The position numbers and the translations under genes are program-made. Of a DNA stretch of 64,000 nucleotides, positions 8,651 through 16,523 are shown piece after piece. Within the stretch, counting starts at the first letter, position 1. Each line of letters starts with the position of its first letter. The stretch lies in the NCBI RefSeq assembly GCF_009183365.2, contig NZ_CP068230.1, positions 2,261,001-2,325,000 on the forward strand, read 5' to 3'. The stretch is from Shewanella algae. Its GTDB lineage: Bacteria; Pseudomonadota; Gammaproteobacteria; Enterobacterales; Shewanellaceae. The notes beneath the pieces were generated by a model. That model searched no databases. It was not told the origin of the DNA and saw only the letters and a program-made list of their open reading frames with translations.

Positions 8651-10255
8651 TTATTGGCGAAAAAATGGCAATCTTGCCAGCAAGCTCGCAAAATAGCCCG
8701 GTTCTTCATCAAGATTGCCTGCCAACTTGTCCAGTCGTTGTTGCACCATGCCGTATAAAGTGTCTTCGGGGAAGTTGTTGTCTTCGTCTGCTTCCCCGGC
8801 CTCTATCCCCATCAACAGAGTGACAGCTTGGTCGACATGAGTGATTTCGTAGAGCAGGAATTGACCTTGCTCTACCGCCGCTATGATCTCGGGTGCCAGG
8901 TTGAGTTGCTGCACATTGGACTTGGGCATAATCACCCCTTGGCTGCCGGTCAAGCCACGCCTGTCGCAGAGCTTGAAGAAACCCTCAATCTTCTCGTTGA
9001 CACCGCCGATGGCCTGTACGTTGCCGAACTGATCAAGCGCACCTGTTACAGCCAGTCCTTGGTCTATTGGCTGTTCGGTTATCGCCGAGATCAGGCTGCA
9101 ATATTCGGCCAAGGAGGCACTGTCGCCGTCAATCTCCTGATAGGACTGCTCAAATACAATATTGGCATTGAGGTGCAAGGGCGCGTCGCGGCCAAATACC
9201 CGATAGAGACATGCGGACAGGATCATCATTCCCTTGGCGTGGATATTGCCCGCTAACTCAGATTTCCGCTCAATGTCGGCCACTTCACCATCACCATAAT
9301 GCACCGATGCCGTGATCCTGGCCGGCTCGCCGTAGCAATAATCCAAGGTGTCTATCACTGTCAGGCCATTGATTTGCCCCACCATAGCACCCTCAGTTGG
9401 CAAATAGATGAAGGCGTCATCAAGATTTTGTGCCGACTGCTGTTCTTGGGCGTTATGTCGCTGCTGACGTTGTGCCAGGGCATGTTCAATGGCGTGGGCA
9501 TCCAGCGCTTGCCCCTGGCTGTAAAAAGCAGCTTCAGCGAACACTTGTGCCAAATCTGCGCTAGCGAGGCTCAAACGCTGCTGATGCTCTGTCAGGCGAC
9601 TGCTGTATCTGAGCAGAGGCAGTAAGGCCGACTCGGTCAGTTGACAATGACTGAGCTTGGCCAGCTCTGCCAGCCAGGCTACATAGGCATTGACAGTAAC
9701 CTTTTGCAAATCAACTTCAAATACCAGCTCGCCAAGCAGGGCGAACAACTCGCTGAATCTGCGCTCATGGTACCTGAGCTCGCTGTAGAGCAGACTCGAG
9801 CCCACCAATACAACTTTGGCTTGCAGTGGCTGCCATTGTCCCTGAAGCTCGAAGCCACCTTTTTCGATGGCATCCAACAATAGCTCCCACAAAGGCTCTC
9901 GTTTCCACAAGGACTCGGCGCAGATAAAAAGTAGTCCGGGCTTTGCGAGGGCTCCCGGTTGCCTTGATGGTTGACTATCCGGATAGCCGAGTAGCTGTGC
10001 CCGGGTAATGCGACCGCTTAAATATTGCATCGGCATTTTGCTTTGGGCGCTCAGGGCTTCAAACAGCCAAGTGCGGTGGATACCCTGGAAGTCTGCCAGG
10101 AAGAGCTGTTGTCCTGATAAGGTTTGCAGCAGACCAAAGGCGTCTATGACTCTTTCCTGTCCAAGTAATAGATCTGTCAGTTGGCTCGATGTGGGAAGCT
10201 GCAGATTGGAGTATTGAGGGGTAAGGGCCCCGGCCGGGATCAAGCTAGGCTTCAT
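8651..10255 (-). CDS. Lon-like protease YcbZ/LonH
   Basis: A 534-residue protein. The C-terminal half is a Lon-type serine protease domain: catalytic Ser379 in GDSASLAEY and Lys422 in GGVNEKIEGF form the Ser-Lys dyad. The N-terminal half corresponds to an AAA-like region but shows no Walker A motif (no GxxGxGK[ST]); around residues 45-70 it reads GQQLFLADFQGIHRT, a degenerate P-loop. This matches E. coli YcbZ, which neighbours fabA in the same orientation. The substrate is unknown. The start MKPSLIPAGALTPQ at 10255 is the first plausible one. Confidence 0.88.
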   Translation of the reverse strand: MKPSLIPAGALTPQYSNLQLPTSSQLTDLLLGQERVIDAFGLLQTLSGQQLFLADFQGIHRTWLFEALSAQSKMPMQYLSGRITRAQLLGYPDSQPSRQPGALAKPGLLFICAESLWKREPLWELLLDAIEKGGFELQGQWQPLQAKVVLVGSSLLYSELRYHERRFSELFALLGELVFEVDLQKVTVNAYVAWLAELAKLSHCQLTESALLPLLRYSSRLTEHQQRLSLASADLAQVFAEAAFYSQGQALDAHAIEHALAQRQQRHNAQEQQSAQNLDDAFIYLPTEGAMVGQINGLTVIDTLDYCYGEPARITASVHYGDGEVADIERKSELAGNIHAKGMMILSACLYRVFGRDAPLHLNANIVFEQSYQEIDGDSASLAEYCSLISAITEQPIDQGLAVTGALDQFGNVQAIGGVNEKIEGFFKLCDRRGLTGSQGVIMPKSNVQQLNLAPEIIAAVEQGQFLLYEITHVDQAVTLLMGIEAGEADEDNNFPEDTLYGMVQQRLDKLAGNLDEEPGYFASLLARLPFFRQ

Positions 10256-10420
10256 TGTGGCTCAAAGTCATTTAAAGATAAGCTGATTTTACCACAGGGG
10301 TGACGGAGCGGCATGGTAAATCTCCATTCTGGAGCGGCTTTTATTGTGCGATATGAGTTCCGTTTGAATCTTTCGGATGGCTGAGATTTAGGCATATGAA
10401 CATATTTTTAGAAATAAGGG

Positions 10421-10449
10421 TTTACAACGGCTTAGTGAGCTTATAATAT
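10421..10449 (+). promoter_or_regulatory. Promoter of the first tRNA-Ser gene
   Basis: TTTACA (10421-10426) lies before TTATAATATT. The -10 element is TATAAT (15-nt spacing) or TAATAT (17-nt spacing). The second tRNA-Ser gene has the same arrangement, which supports it. Confidence 0.6.
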
Positions 10450-10461
10450 TTGCGCCGTTCC

Positions 10462-10552
10462 GGAGGGGTGGCAGAGTGGTTGAATGCACCGGTCTTGAAA
10501 ACCGGCATGGGTTTATAGCCCATCCAGGGTTCAAATCCCTGCTCCTCCGCCA
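10462..10552 (+). tRNA. tRNA-Ser (TGA), copy 1
   Basis: A 91-nt class II tRNA with encoded CCA. Acceptor GGAGGGG pairs with CTCCTCC, discriminator G. The anticodon stem-loop CCGG-TCTTGAAAA-CCGG places anticodon TGA. The long variable arm ATGGG-TTTATAG-CCCAT and T arm CAGGG/CCCTG are intact. It reads UCN serine codons. Its 3' end seeds the remnant array that follows. Confidence 0.96.
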
Positions 10553-11152
10553 TATTCAGAGAAGCCCGCTTGTGCAAACAGGCGGGCCTTTTCGTATTTA
10601 GTTTTGATGATTGCTACTGGCTAGGTACACTTGGAGAATTGCTGGGTTTATAGCGCCGTCATGCAGGGTTCAAATCCCTGCACCTCCGCCACATTCAGAT
10701 AGGCCCACTTGTGCAAACAGGCGGGCTTTTCGTACTTGGTTTTGATGATTGCTATTGGCCAGGTACCACTTAGAGTATTGAGGGTTTATAGCGCCATTAT
10801 GCAGGGTTCAAATCTCTGCTCCTCCGCCACATTCAAATAGGCCCGCTTGTGTAAACAGGCGGGCTTTTTAGTATTTGATTTTGATGATTGCTATTGGCCT
10901 GGCCCCACTTAGAGTATTGCTGGGTTTATATAGCGCCGTTATGCAGGGTTCAAATCCCTGCTCCTCCGCCACATTCAGATAGGCCCACTTGTGCAAACAG
11001 GCGGGCTTTTTCGTATTTGGTTTTGATGATTGCTATTGGCCGGGCACCACTTAGAGGATTGTTGGGTTTATAGCGCCGTTATGCAGGGTTCAAATCTTTG
11101 CTCCTTTGCCACATTCAGAGAGGCTCGCTTGTGCAAAAAGGTGGGCCTTTTT
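10553..11152 (+). repeat. Array 1: four tandem units of tRNA-Ser 3' remnant plus hairpin
   Basis: Units of about 138-142 bases repeat after the first tRNA-Ser gene. Each holds a spacer (TTTTGATGATTGCTAYTGG...), a 48-50-base remnant of the tRNA-Ser 3' half (GGGTTTATAGC...T arm...CTCCGCCA), the linker CATTCAGATAG and the GCCCGC hairpin with a T run. Remnants: 10644-10691, 10782-10829, 10922-10971, 11064-11111. Hairpins: 10564-10587, 10703-10726, 10841-10864, 10983-11006, 11123-11146. The remnants lack D and anticodon arms and have an altered variable arm (GCGCCGTTATG for CCCATC), so they are not tRNAs. Decay increases along the array (T-stem mismatches in units 2 and 4). Bases 11153-11358, before the second tRNA-Ser, show nothing I recognise. 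Confidence 0.9.
10564..10592 (+). terminator. Terminator hairpin after tRNA-Ser copy 1 (hairpin 1 of 8)
   Basis: GCCCGCTTGT pairs with ACAGGCGGGC (10 pairs, one T:G) around a GCAA tetraloop and is followed by CTTTTC. It begins 12 bases after the tRNA CCA. The same element recurs in every repeat unit. Confidence 0.85.
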
Positions 11153-11358
11153 GTATTTCCGTTCCTATGCCAGTCATAGACTTAAAGTCGCCAATAGAGT
11201 AGGGGTTCTCAACCCAATCCACTTGTTTGTCCAGCGACTACATCAACGATACTCAGATCTATCTGACGGGGTTGGGACAGTTTATAGCCTTGAAATGCTC
11301 AACTAAAAGCCGCTTTGTTTAACGAATAAGCAGTTGGAATAAAATGATTTATTAAAGG

Positions 11359-11387
11359 TTTACACGCTTTTGGGTTGGATATACTAT
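11359..11387 (+). promoter_or_regulatory. Promoter of the second tRNA-Ser gene
   Basis: TTTACA (11359-11364) lies before GGATATACTATTTGCG. The -10 element is TATACT (15-nt spacing) or TACTAT (17 nt), the same ambiguity as at copy 1. Confidence 0.6.
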
Positions 11388-11399
11388 TTGCGTCGTTCC

Positions 11400-11490
11400 G
11401 GAGGGGTGGCAGAGTGGTTGAATGCACCGGTCTTGAAAACCGGCATGGGTTTATAGCCCATCCAGGGTTCAAATCCCTGCTCCTCCGCCA
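11400..11490 (+). tRNA. tRNA-Ser (TGA), copy 2
   Basis: A 91-nt sequence identical to the first tRNA-Ser(UGA) gene, including the preceding base context CCGTTCC/CGTTCC and the following CATATTCAGAGAAGCCCGC. It has its own promoter and is followed by its own remnant array. Confidence 0.96.
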
Positions 11491-11818
11491 TATTCAGAGA
11501 AGCCCGCTTGTGCATACAGGCGGGATTTTTCATGCCTGATTTCCATATCTATCCAAGCCAGTTGTCTTTCTGACTGAAGCGTAACAGGGTTTATAGCGCC
11601 GTTATGCAGGATTTAAATCTCTGTACCTCCGCCATATTCAGAGAAGCCCGCTTGTGCAAACAGGCGGGCTTTTTCATGCCTGATTTCCATATCTATCCAA
11701 GCTAGTTGTCATTCTGACTGAAGCGTAACAGGGTTTATAGCGCCGTTATGCAGGATTTAAATCTCTGTACCTCTGCCTTATTCTGAGAGACCCGCTTGCG
11801 CAAATAAGCGGGCTTTTT
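11491..11818 (+). repeat. Array 2: two tandem units of tRNA-Ser 3' remnant plus hairpin
   Basis: After the second tRNA-Ser gene come hairpin 6 (11502-11525), a remnant at 11587-11634, hairpin 7 (11646-11669), a remnant at 11731-11778 and hairpin 8 (11791-11812), each hairpin with a T run. The two units are 144 bases long and almost identical, including the spacer (CATGCCTGATTTCCATATC), so this is a recent duplication. Both remnants share the same T-arm damage (CAGGATTTAAATCTCTG). The last remnant has lost CCA (reads CCT). After hairpin 8 the array-1 type spacer (TTTTAATGATTGCTACTGG) reappears, tying the two arrays to one origin. Bases 11848-11997 hold nothing further I can name. Confidence 0.88.
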
Positions 11819-11997
11819 CGTGTCCCAGTTTTAATGATTGCTACTGGAAAATCAGTTCTGTGTTAGAGCTCACCTACACAGTTTCAAGACCATAAATTTT
11901 CCTCTTAATTCAGACAGAGAGGCTATCTCGTTCCAATAGGCTTTAAGTGGGCATTTAGGTATGCTATTAAGCACTTTTATGTCTACTTGATTGGATT

Positions 11998-12519
11998 ATG
12001 GATATCAGTACTGCTTTGCAACGGCTGCACAGTTTTGATCGTAAAGGTATTTATGTTTATACCAAGGGGAATCTCAGGCGGCTATTTTTTGATGATACGG
12101 CAGAAGCGTTTAAGCAGAGCCTGCCGAGGTTGATAAAGCAGGGGATCCTGGAAAGGCCCTGCCGCGGTGTATACCTGTTTGCACTGAGCCGGCGAGATAG
12201 TTACGCGGTAGAGCATATCGCCTGTGCACTGCGGCGCGGTGAGTATAACTATGTTTCGCTGGAATCGGCCCTGTCTGAATACGGTGCGATTTCGCAGATC
12301 CCTATCAGCTACATTACCGTGATGACCACAGGTCGAAAGGGAGTTTTCAAGACACCCTATGGCACTATCGAATTTACCCATACCCAGCGCGATGACATGG
12401 ATATTTTGCATAATACCATCAAAATTCCGCAAAGGCCGCTGCGTATGGCTACAGAAGCGGCTGCCCTGAGAGATTTGAAACGGGTTGGCCGGAACTTACA
12501 TATGTTGGTTGAATCCTAA
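11998..12519 (+). CDS. AbiEi-family antitoxin-like protein, no toxin partner
   Basis: A 173-residue protein resembling AbiEi antitoxins of type IV toxin-antitoxin systems. An N-terminal winged-helix-like segment (about 1-65, with LPRLIKQGILERPCRGVYLF) precedes the AbiEi core (VSLESALSEYGAISQIP, TTGRKGVFKTPYGTIEF, LRDLKRVGRNL). AbiEi proteins repress their operon and oppose an AbiEii nucleotidyltransferase toxin usually encoded just downstream. Here the next 276 bases contain no such gene and uvrY follows. The protein ends soon after RVGRNLHMLVES, so a short C-terminal truncation is possible. It is an orphan between the tRNA-Ser arrays and uvrY, suggesting a remnant of an acquired module. Confidence 0.72.
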   Translation: MDISTALQRLHSFDRKGIYVYTKGNLRRLFFDDTAEAFKQSLPRLIKQGILERPCRGVYLFALSRRDSYAVEHIACALRRGEYNYVSLESALSEYGAISQIPISYITVMTTGRKGVFKTPYGTIEFTHTQRDDMDILHNTIKIPQRPLRMATEAAALRDLKRVGRNLHMLVES

Positions 12520-12554
12520 CCGGCTCAATGTTGACCAGAACCTATTTGTCTTTC

Positions 12555-12600
12555 TGCCAAGGCATTGTTGCACTGATTTTGGCATTTTATTGCCTTGGCA
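12555..12600. repeat. 10-bp perfect inverted repeat in the abiEi-uvrY gap
   Basis: TGCCAAGGCA (12555-12564) and TGCCTTGGCA (12591-12600) are perfect reverse complements around 26 bases. There is no T run, so it is a poor terminator. It could be an operator or the trace of a small mobile element. The rest of the 276-base gap holds only the uvrY ribosome binding site that I can identify. Confidence 0.5.
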
Positions 12601-12795
12601 AGAGAATTTTTATGCAACAAAAGGGAAGATTGTTGCACTTTATCCCTTATCCAAGTCAACATAAGAATGAGTTTCTTTTATAATCATAAAGTTAACTTGA
12701 GCTTTTCTATTGTCGGCAGATGGGCTAAATTATCCCAAAGGCTTCGAAGAATCAGGGCTACACGAAAAGGCCGACAATAATAAGGTGGGTTGAAG

Positions 12796-13440
12796 TTGAT
12801 ATCCGTATATTTGGTGGATGACCATGAGTTGGTCAGAACCGGGATCCGCCGGATCCTCGAAGATGAGAAAGGCATTAAAGTTGTAGGGGAAGCCGGTGAT
12901 GGCGAAGCTGCTGTGCAGTGGAGCAGGCAGAATGAAGCCGATGTGATTTTGATGGATATGAATATGCCCGGAATAGGGGGGCTTGAGGCCACCCGTAAAA
13001 TTCTGCGTTACCAACCCCATGCCAGAATCATAGTATTGACTATTCACTCAGAGGACCCTTTCCCGACCAAGGTGATGCAGGCCGGTGCTTCCGGTTATTT
13101 GACCAAGGGAGCCAAGCCGCCGGAGGTGATCCAAGCCATTCGGCAGGTGGCTCACGGGCAGCGATATCTGTCACCGGAAATTGCCCAGCAGATGGCCTTG
13201 AGTCAGTTTGATCAGACAGATGAGAACCCCTTCAAGTCGTTGTCTGAACGGGAACTGCAGATCATGATGATGATCACCAATGGTGAGAAGGTCAATGATA
13301 TCTCCGAGCAGCTGAACCTCAGCCCTAAGACGGTTAACAGCTACCGCTATCGCTTGTTTGCCAAACTGGGGATCAGCGGCGATGTGGAGCTGACCCGATT
13401 GGCGATTCGGTATAAAATGCTCGACACCGGGCAGTTCTGA
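12796..13440 (+). CDS. uvrY: Two-component response regulator UvrY (GacA-type)
   Basis: A 214-residue response regulator: receiver domain (1-120) with acidic pocket Asp8/Asp9, phosphorylation site Asp54 (ILMDMNMPG) and Lys in YLTKGA, then a LuxR-type HTH (SLSERELQIMMMI...LSPKTVNSYRYRLF). In its family it is phosphorylated by BarA and activates Csr-type small RNAs, controlling carbon flow and virulence traits. I choose the TTG at 12796 (MISVYLVDDHEL), because AAGGTG at 12783-12788 gives proper spacing and the numbering puts Asp at 54 as in E. coli UvrY. The TTG at 12790 sits too close to that site. uvrC follows, as in E. coli. Confidence 0.95.
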   Translation: MISVYLVDDHELVRTGIRRILEDEKGIKVVGEAGDGEAAVQWSRQNEADVILMDMNMPGIGGLEATRKILRYQPHARIIVLTIHSEDPFPTKVMQAGASGYLTKGAKPPEVIQAIRQVAHGQRYLSPEIAQQMALSQFDQTDENPFKSLSERELQIMMMITNGEKVNDISEQLNLSPKTVNSYRYRLFAKLGISGDVELTRLAIRYKMLDTGQF

Positions 13441-13448
13441 TTTACACA

Positions 13449-13477
13449 GGGAGCCATGGCTCCCTCTTTCTTTGTTG
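13449..13477 (+). terminator. Possible terminator or attenuator between uvrY and uvrC
   Basis: GGGAGC-CATG-GCTCCC is followed by TCTTTCTTTGTT. The stem is strong but short and the T tract is broken, so read-through into uvrC is likely. Confidence 0.5.
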
Positions 13478-13530
13478 TTTTCTGTCCCTGAAATCTTTAT
13501 CTCTTCAGCCGTTATTCATAGAGTGGGTTC

Positions 13531-15360
13531 ATGCCGCAGGAATTCAATCCCAAGCTTTTTCTTAAAAATCTGACCTCAGCGCCGGGCGTCTATCGTATGT
13601 ACGACAGCGGCGGTAGCGTGATTTACGTGGGCAAGGCCAAAGATCTCAAGAAACGGCTCTCGTCTTATTTTCGCAAGAATCTGCCCAATGTGAAGACTCA
13701 GGCGCTGGTGTCCCATATCGCCAATATCGATGTGACACTGACTCACAGTGAAACCGAAGCACTGATCCTGGAAAACGATTACATCAAGCAGTACTTGCCG
13801 AAATACAATGTGCTGCTCAGGGATGACAAGTCTTACCCCTTTATTTTGCTGAGCCAGCACAGGCACCCCAGGCTTGCTTACCACAGGGGGCCGCAACGGG
13901 AGAAGGGGCAGTATTTCGGGCCTTATCCCAATGGCGGTGCGGTGCGTGAAAGCCTGCATTTGATGCAGAAACTGTTTCCTATTCGTCAATGTGACGATCT
14001 CTACTACAAGGCGCGCTCGCGTCCCTGTTTGCAGTACCAGCTCAAGCGTTGCAGCGCCCCTTGTGTCGGCAAGGTCTCGGACGAGGAATATCTGGAGCAG
14101 GTCAAGTTGGCGACCCTGTTTCTCAAGGGCAAGGATCAACAGGTGCTCAGCGCCTTGGTCAAGAAAATGGAGCAGGCGGCCGAGTCCATGGCCTACGAGC
14201 AGGCGGCACGCTATCGGGATCAGATCATGGCGCTCAGACGAGTGGCCGAGCAGCAGGAAGTGTCATCCAGCCATGGTGATCTTGATGTGATTGGGGTGCA
14301 CTACGCCTCAGGGATGGCCTGCTTCCACCTGTTGTTTATTCGCGAGGGCAAGATTTTCGGTAGCCGCAGCTACTACCCCAGCGTGCCGGCGCAGACCGAA
14401 ATGGCTGAGGTGCTCAGAGCCTTTATGCTGCAGTTTTATCTCAATGTCGATATTCAGCGTACTATCCCGCGGGAAATTCTCCTGAGTGACGGCTATGAGG
14501 AGCTGGAAGAGCTGGAGCAGGTGTTAATGGACGCGCTGAACAAGAAAGTGGCCATCCGCACCCGGGTCAGGGGTGACAGAGCAGGTTATCTGCGCCTGGC
14601 CAAGACCAATGCTACCAATGCCGTCAATACCAAGCTGGCCCACCGCAATACGGTGGAGCAGAGATTCCTGCTGCTTGAAGAGGCGCTTGAACAAAGCACC
14701 CCGATTAAGCGTATGGAGTGCTTCGATATCAGTCATACCATGGGGGAGAGCACTGTGGCCTCCTGCGTGGTGTTCAATCGTGAAGGGCCGGACAAGAGCG
14801 AATATCGGCGCTACAACATCAAGGGCATTACTCCCGGTGATGATTATGCAGCAATGAAGCAGGCCTTGACTCGCAGGTTTGATAAAGTCAATGCACAGGG
14901 CAAGATCCCGGATATTGTCTTTATCGATGGCGGCCTTGGGCAACTCAGAATGGCCCAGGAAGTGGTCAACGAAAAGTTTGTCGGCATAGAGGCCGTACCC
15001 ACGCTTATCGGGGTCGCCAAAGGTGAAAGCCGCAAACCCGGGTTGGAAACCCTGATCTTCGGTGATACCGAAGAGAGCTTTTCACTGCCGGATGACTCAC
15101 CGGCGCTGCATCTTATTCAACATATTCGCGATGAATCACACAGGTTTGCGATTACCGGTCATAGAAATAAACGCCAAAAGACCCGCAACACCTCAAGCCT
15201 TGAGTCTATCCCGGGGATTGGCCCGAAAAGACGCAAGGCTTTGCTGCAATATCTGGGAGGATTGCAACAGGTGAAGGGGGCAAGTGTGGCGGAATTGGCA
15301 AAAGTGCCCGGGATTAGTCCAGAAATGGCTCAAACGATACACGATGCATTGCGGGGGTAG
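13531..15360 (+). CDS. uvrC: Excinuclease ABC subunit C
   Basis: A 609-residue nuclease making both incisions in nucleotide excision repair. Visible: N-terminal GIY-YIG nuclease (GVYRMYDSGGSVIYVGKAKDLKKRL, residues about 16-95), the Cys cluster region (CLQYQLKRCSAPCVG), a UVR domain (about 204-239, MAYEQAARYRDQI) that contacts UvrB, the RNase H-like endonuclease with ECFDISH and FIDGGLGQL, and tandem helix-hairpin-helix motifs (IPGIGPKRRKALL, VPGISPEMAQTI) at the C-terminus. It lies downstream of uvrY and upstream of pgsA, the conserved order. Its length matches the family. Confidence 0.98.
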   Translation: MPQEFNPKLFLKNLTSAPGVYRMYDSGGSVIYVGKAKDLKKRLSSYFRKNLPNVKTQALVSHIANIDVTLTHSETEALILENDYIKQYLPKYNVLLRDDKSYPFILLSQHRHPRLAYHRGPQREKGQYFGPYPNGGAVRESLHLMQKLFPIRQCDDLYYKARSRPCLQYQLKRCSAPCVGKVSDEEYLEQVKLATLFLKGKDQQVLSALVKKMEQAAESMAYEQAARYRDQIMALRRVAEQQEVSSSHGDLDVIGVHYASGMACFHLLFIREGKIFGSRSYYPSVPAQTEMAEVLRAFMLQFYLNVDIQRTIPREILLSDGYEELEELEQVLMDALNKKVAIRTRVRGDRAGYLRLAKTNATNAVNTKLAHRNTVEQRFLLLEEALEQSTPIKRMECFDISHTMGESTVASCVVFNREGPDKSEYRRYNIKGITPGDDYAAMKQALTRRFDKVNAQGKIPDIVFIDGGLGQLRMAQEVVNEKFVGIEAVPTLIGVAKGESRKPGLETLIFGDTEESFSLPDDSPALHLIQHIRDESHRFAITGHRNKRQKTRNTSSLESIPGIGPKRRKALLQYLGGLQQVKGASVAELAKVPGISPEMAQTIHDALRG

Positions 15361-15407
15361 TAAAAATCAGGCAAGATTGGCGCTGCTTTTGATTATTTGG
15401 TTTTATC

Positions 15408-15956
15408 ATGCCGTTTAATATACCCATCGCCCTTACCTGGTTTAGGCTGTTCTTACTGCCTGTTTTTGTTCTGGTATTTTACTTACCGTACAGTTGGGCG
15501 CCGTTTGTGGCTGCATTTGTTTTCTGGCTCGCAGCCATTACCGACGCCTTGGATGGGTATGCGGCCCGTAAACTGGAGCAGTCCACTCGTTTTGGCGCCT
15601 TCCTGGATCCTGTGGCCGATAAGCTGATGGTGACCACGGCCCTGGTGCTGTTGGTTGAAGACTACAATACCATCTGGCTGACCTTGCCGGCGCTGTTTAT
15701 GATAGGGCGTGAGCTGGTGATATCGGCGCTGCGTGAGTGGATGGCCGAGATAGGTAAACGCGGTGCTGTGGCGGTATCCTGGATTGGCAAGTACAAGACG
15801 GCAGCCCAGATGGTGGCAATTATTGGCCTTATCTGGAAGCAGGGCGACTGGATGATCTATACCGCCTATGCCTTGCTGTATGTGGCGGCTTTCTTAACCT
15901 TCTGGTCGATGATCAGTTATATCAAGGCCGCCTGGAAGGATCTGATAGCAGGTTAA
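15408..15956 (+). CDS. pgsA: CDP-diacylglycerol--glycerol-3-phosphate 3-phosphatidyltransferase
   Basis: A 182-residue inner-membrane enzyme making phosphatidylglycerol phosphate, the first step to phosphatidylglycerol and cardiolipin. It has several hydrophobic helices and the CDP-alcohol phosphotransferase motif D-G-x2-A-R-x8-G-x3-D-x3-D in DALDGYAARKLEQ...FGAFLDPVADK. It begins 48 bases after uvrC and precedes tRNA-Gly and tRNA-Cys, as in E. coli (uvrC-pgsA-glyW-cysT). Confidence 0.97.
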   Translation: MPFNIPIALTWFRLFLLPVFVLVFYLPYSWAPFVAAFVFWLAAITDALDGYAARKLEQSTRFGAFLDPVADKLMVTTALVLLVEDYNTIWLTLPALFMIGRELVISALREWMAEIGKRGAVAVSWIGKYKTAAQMVAIIGLIWKQGDWMIYTAYALLYVAAFLTFWSMISYIKAAWKDLIAG

Positions 15957-16042
15957 ACGGTGCTAGTTTGTGCCCGATTGCACAATAATGTTTCGATAAG
16001 ATTATTTAGTGTCCAAGCAAACAGTTAAGCACTAATTCTTCG

Positions 16043-16070
16043 TTGACAGTCGGGGTTAAAAGCGTAGAAT
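16043..16070 (+). promoter_or_regulatory. Promoter of the tRNA-Gly/tRNA-Cys operon
   Basis: TTGACA (16043-16048), a 16-nt spacer, then TAGAAT (16065-16070). It lies about 55 bases before the tRNA-Gly 5' end. Confidence 0.75.
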
Positions 16071-16124
16071 GCCAATCCGTAGTCAGGGCTGGCTCTGAAT
16101 ACAAAACGAAGCAAGAAAAGTGAT

Positions 16125-16200
16125 GCGACATTAGCTCAGTTGGTAGAGCGGTACCTTGCCAAGGTACAGGTCATCGGTTCGAACCCGATATGTCGCTCCA
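16125..16200 (+). tRNA. tRNA-Gly (GCC)
   Basis: A 76-nt cloverleaf with encoded CCA. Acceptor GCGACAT pairs with ATGTCGC; anticodon loop CTTGCCAAG gives anticodon GCC; T arm TCGGTTCGAACCCGA. It corresponds to the glyW position after pgsA. Confidence 0.96.
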
Positions 16201-16236
16201 ATCTCACACAGCACCTCAATGCTGTGACCCCAAAAA

Positions 16237-16310
16237 GGCGCGATGGCAGAATGGCTATGCTGCGGATTGCAAATCCGTCGATCTCGGTTCGACTCCGGGT
16301 CGCGCCTCCA
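16237..16310 (+). tRNA. tRNA-Cys (GCA)
   Basis: A 74-nt cloverleaf with encoded CCA. Acceptor GGCGCGA pairs with TCGCGCC; anticodon loop GATTGCAAATC gives GCA. It is 36 bases after tRNA-Gly in the same transcript. The tRNA-Leu (leuZ) that follows in E. coli is absent: the next 210 bases hold no tRNA and no strong terminator that I can see. Confidence 0.96.
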
Positions 16311-16523
16311 AATTTAATCCCCCTTAATTGAATTCCCTCAAAGTCGTTCGAAGCAAACTTAGCCCTTGTTTTCATACCAAGTTTACGTTCGTTAATAGCT
16401 GCTGACTTTTATCACATCAAATCCCGGTTCAACTGTCAGATACAAGCGTCAGTATTGATATCTTTGGCCGGAAACAAGCATGACTATTGATGCAGGGGGC
16501 AGAGGGCCTGCCCCGAGAACGTA

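Noticed and set aside
10888..11306. Two ORFs of 61 and 66 codons within the tRNA-Ser array, which could be compared with the Tpr protein of E. coli rtT
   Set aside because: They run through remnants and hairpins, have no ribosome binding site, are not repeated in frame between units and are not protamine-like.
10553..11818. CRISPR array
   Set aside because: The repeated parts are long tRNA pieces and hairpins with similar, not unique, spacers, and there are no cas genes.
10462..12519. Prophage or integrative element at tRNA-Ser
   Set aside because: tRNA 3' duplications would fit an attachment site, but there is no integrase and each unit ends in the same terminator hairpin, which points to tandem duplication.
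16136..16375. ORFs on both strands across tRNA-Gly and tRNA-Cys
   Set aside because: They coincide with two clear tRNA genes.
16496..16514. GGGGCAG/CTGCCCC hairpin after the HU-family gene as a terminator
   Set aside because: No T run on either strand, so it is only a possible stem-loop.
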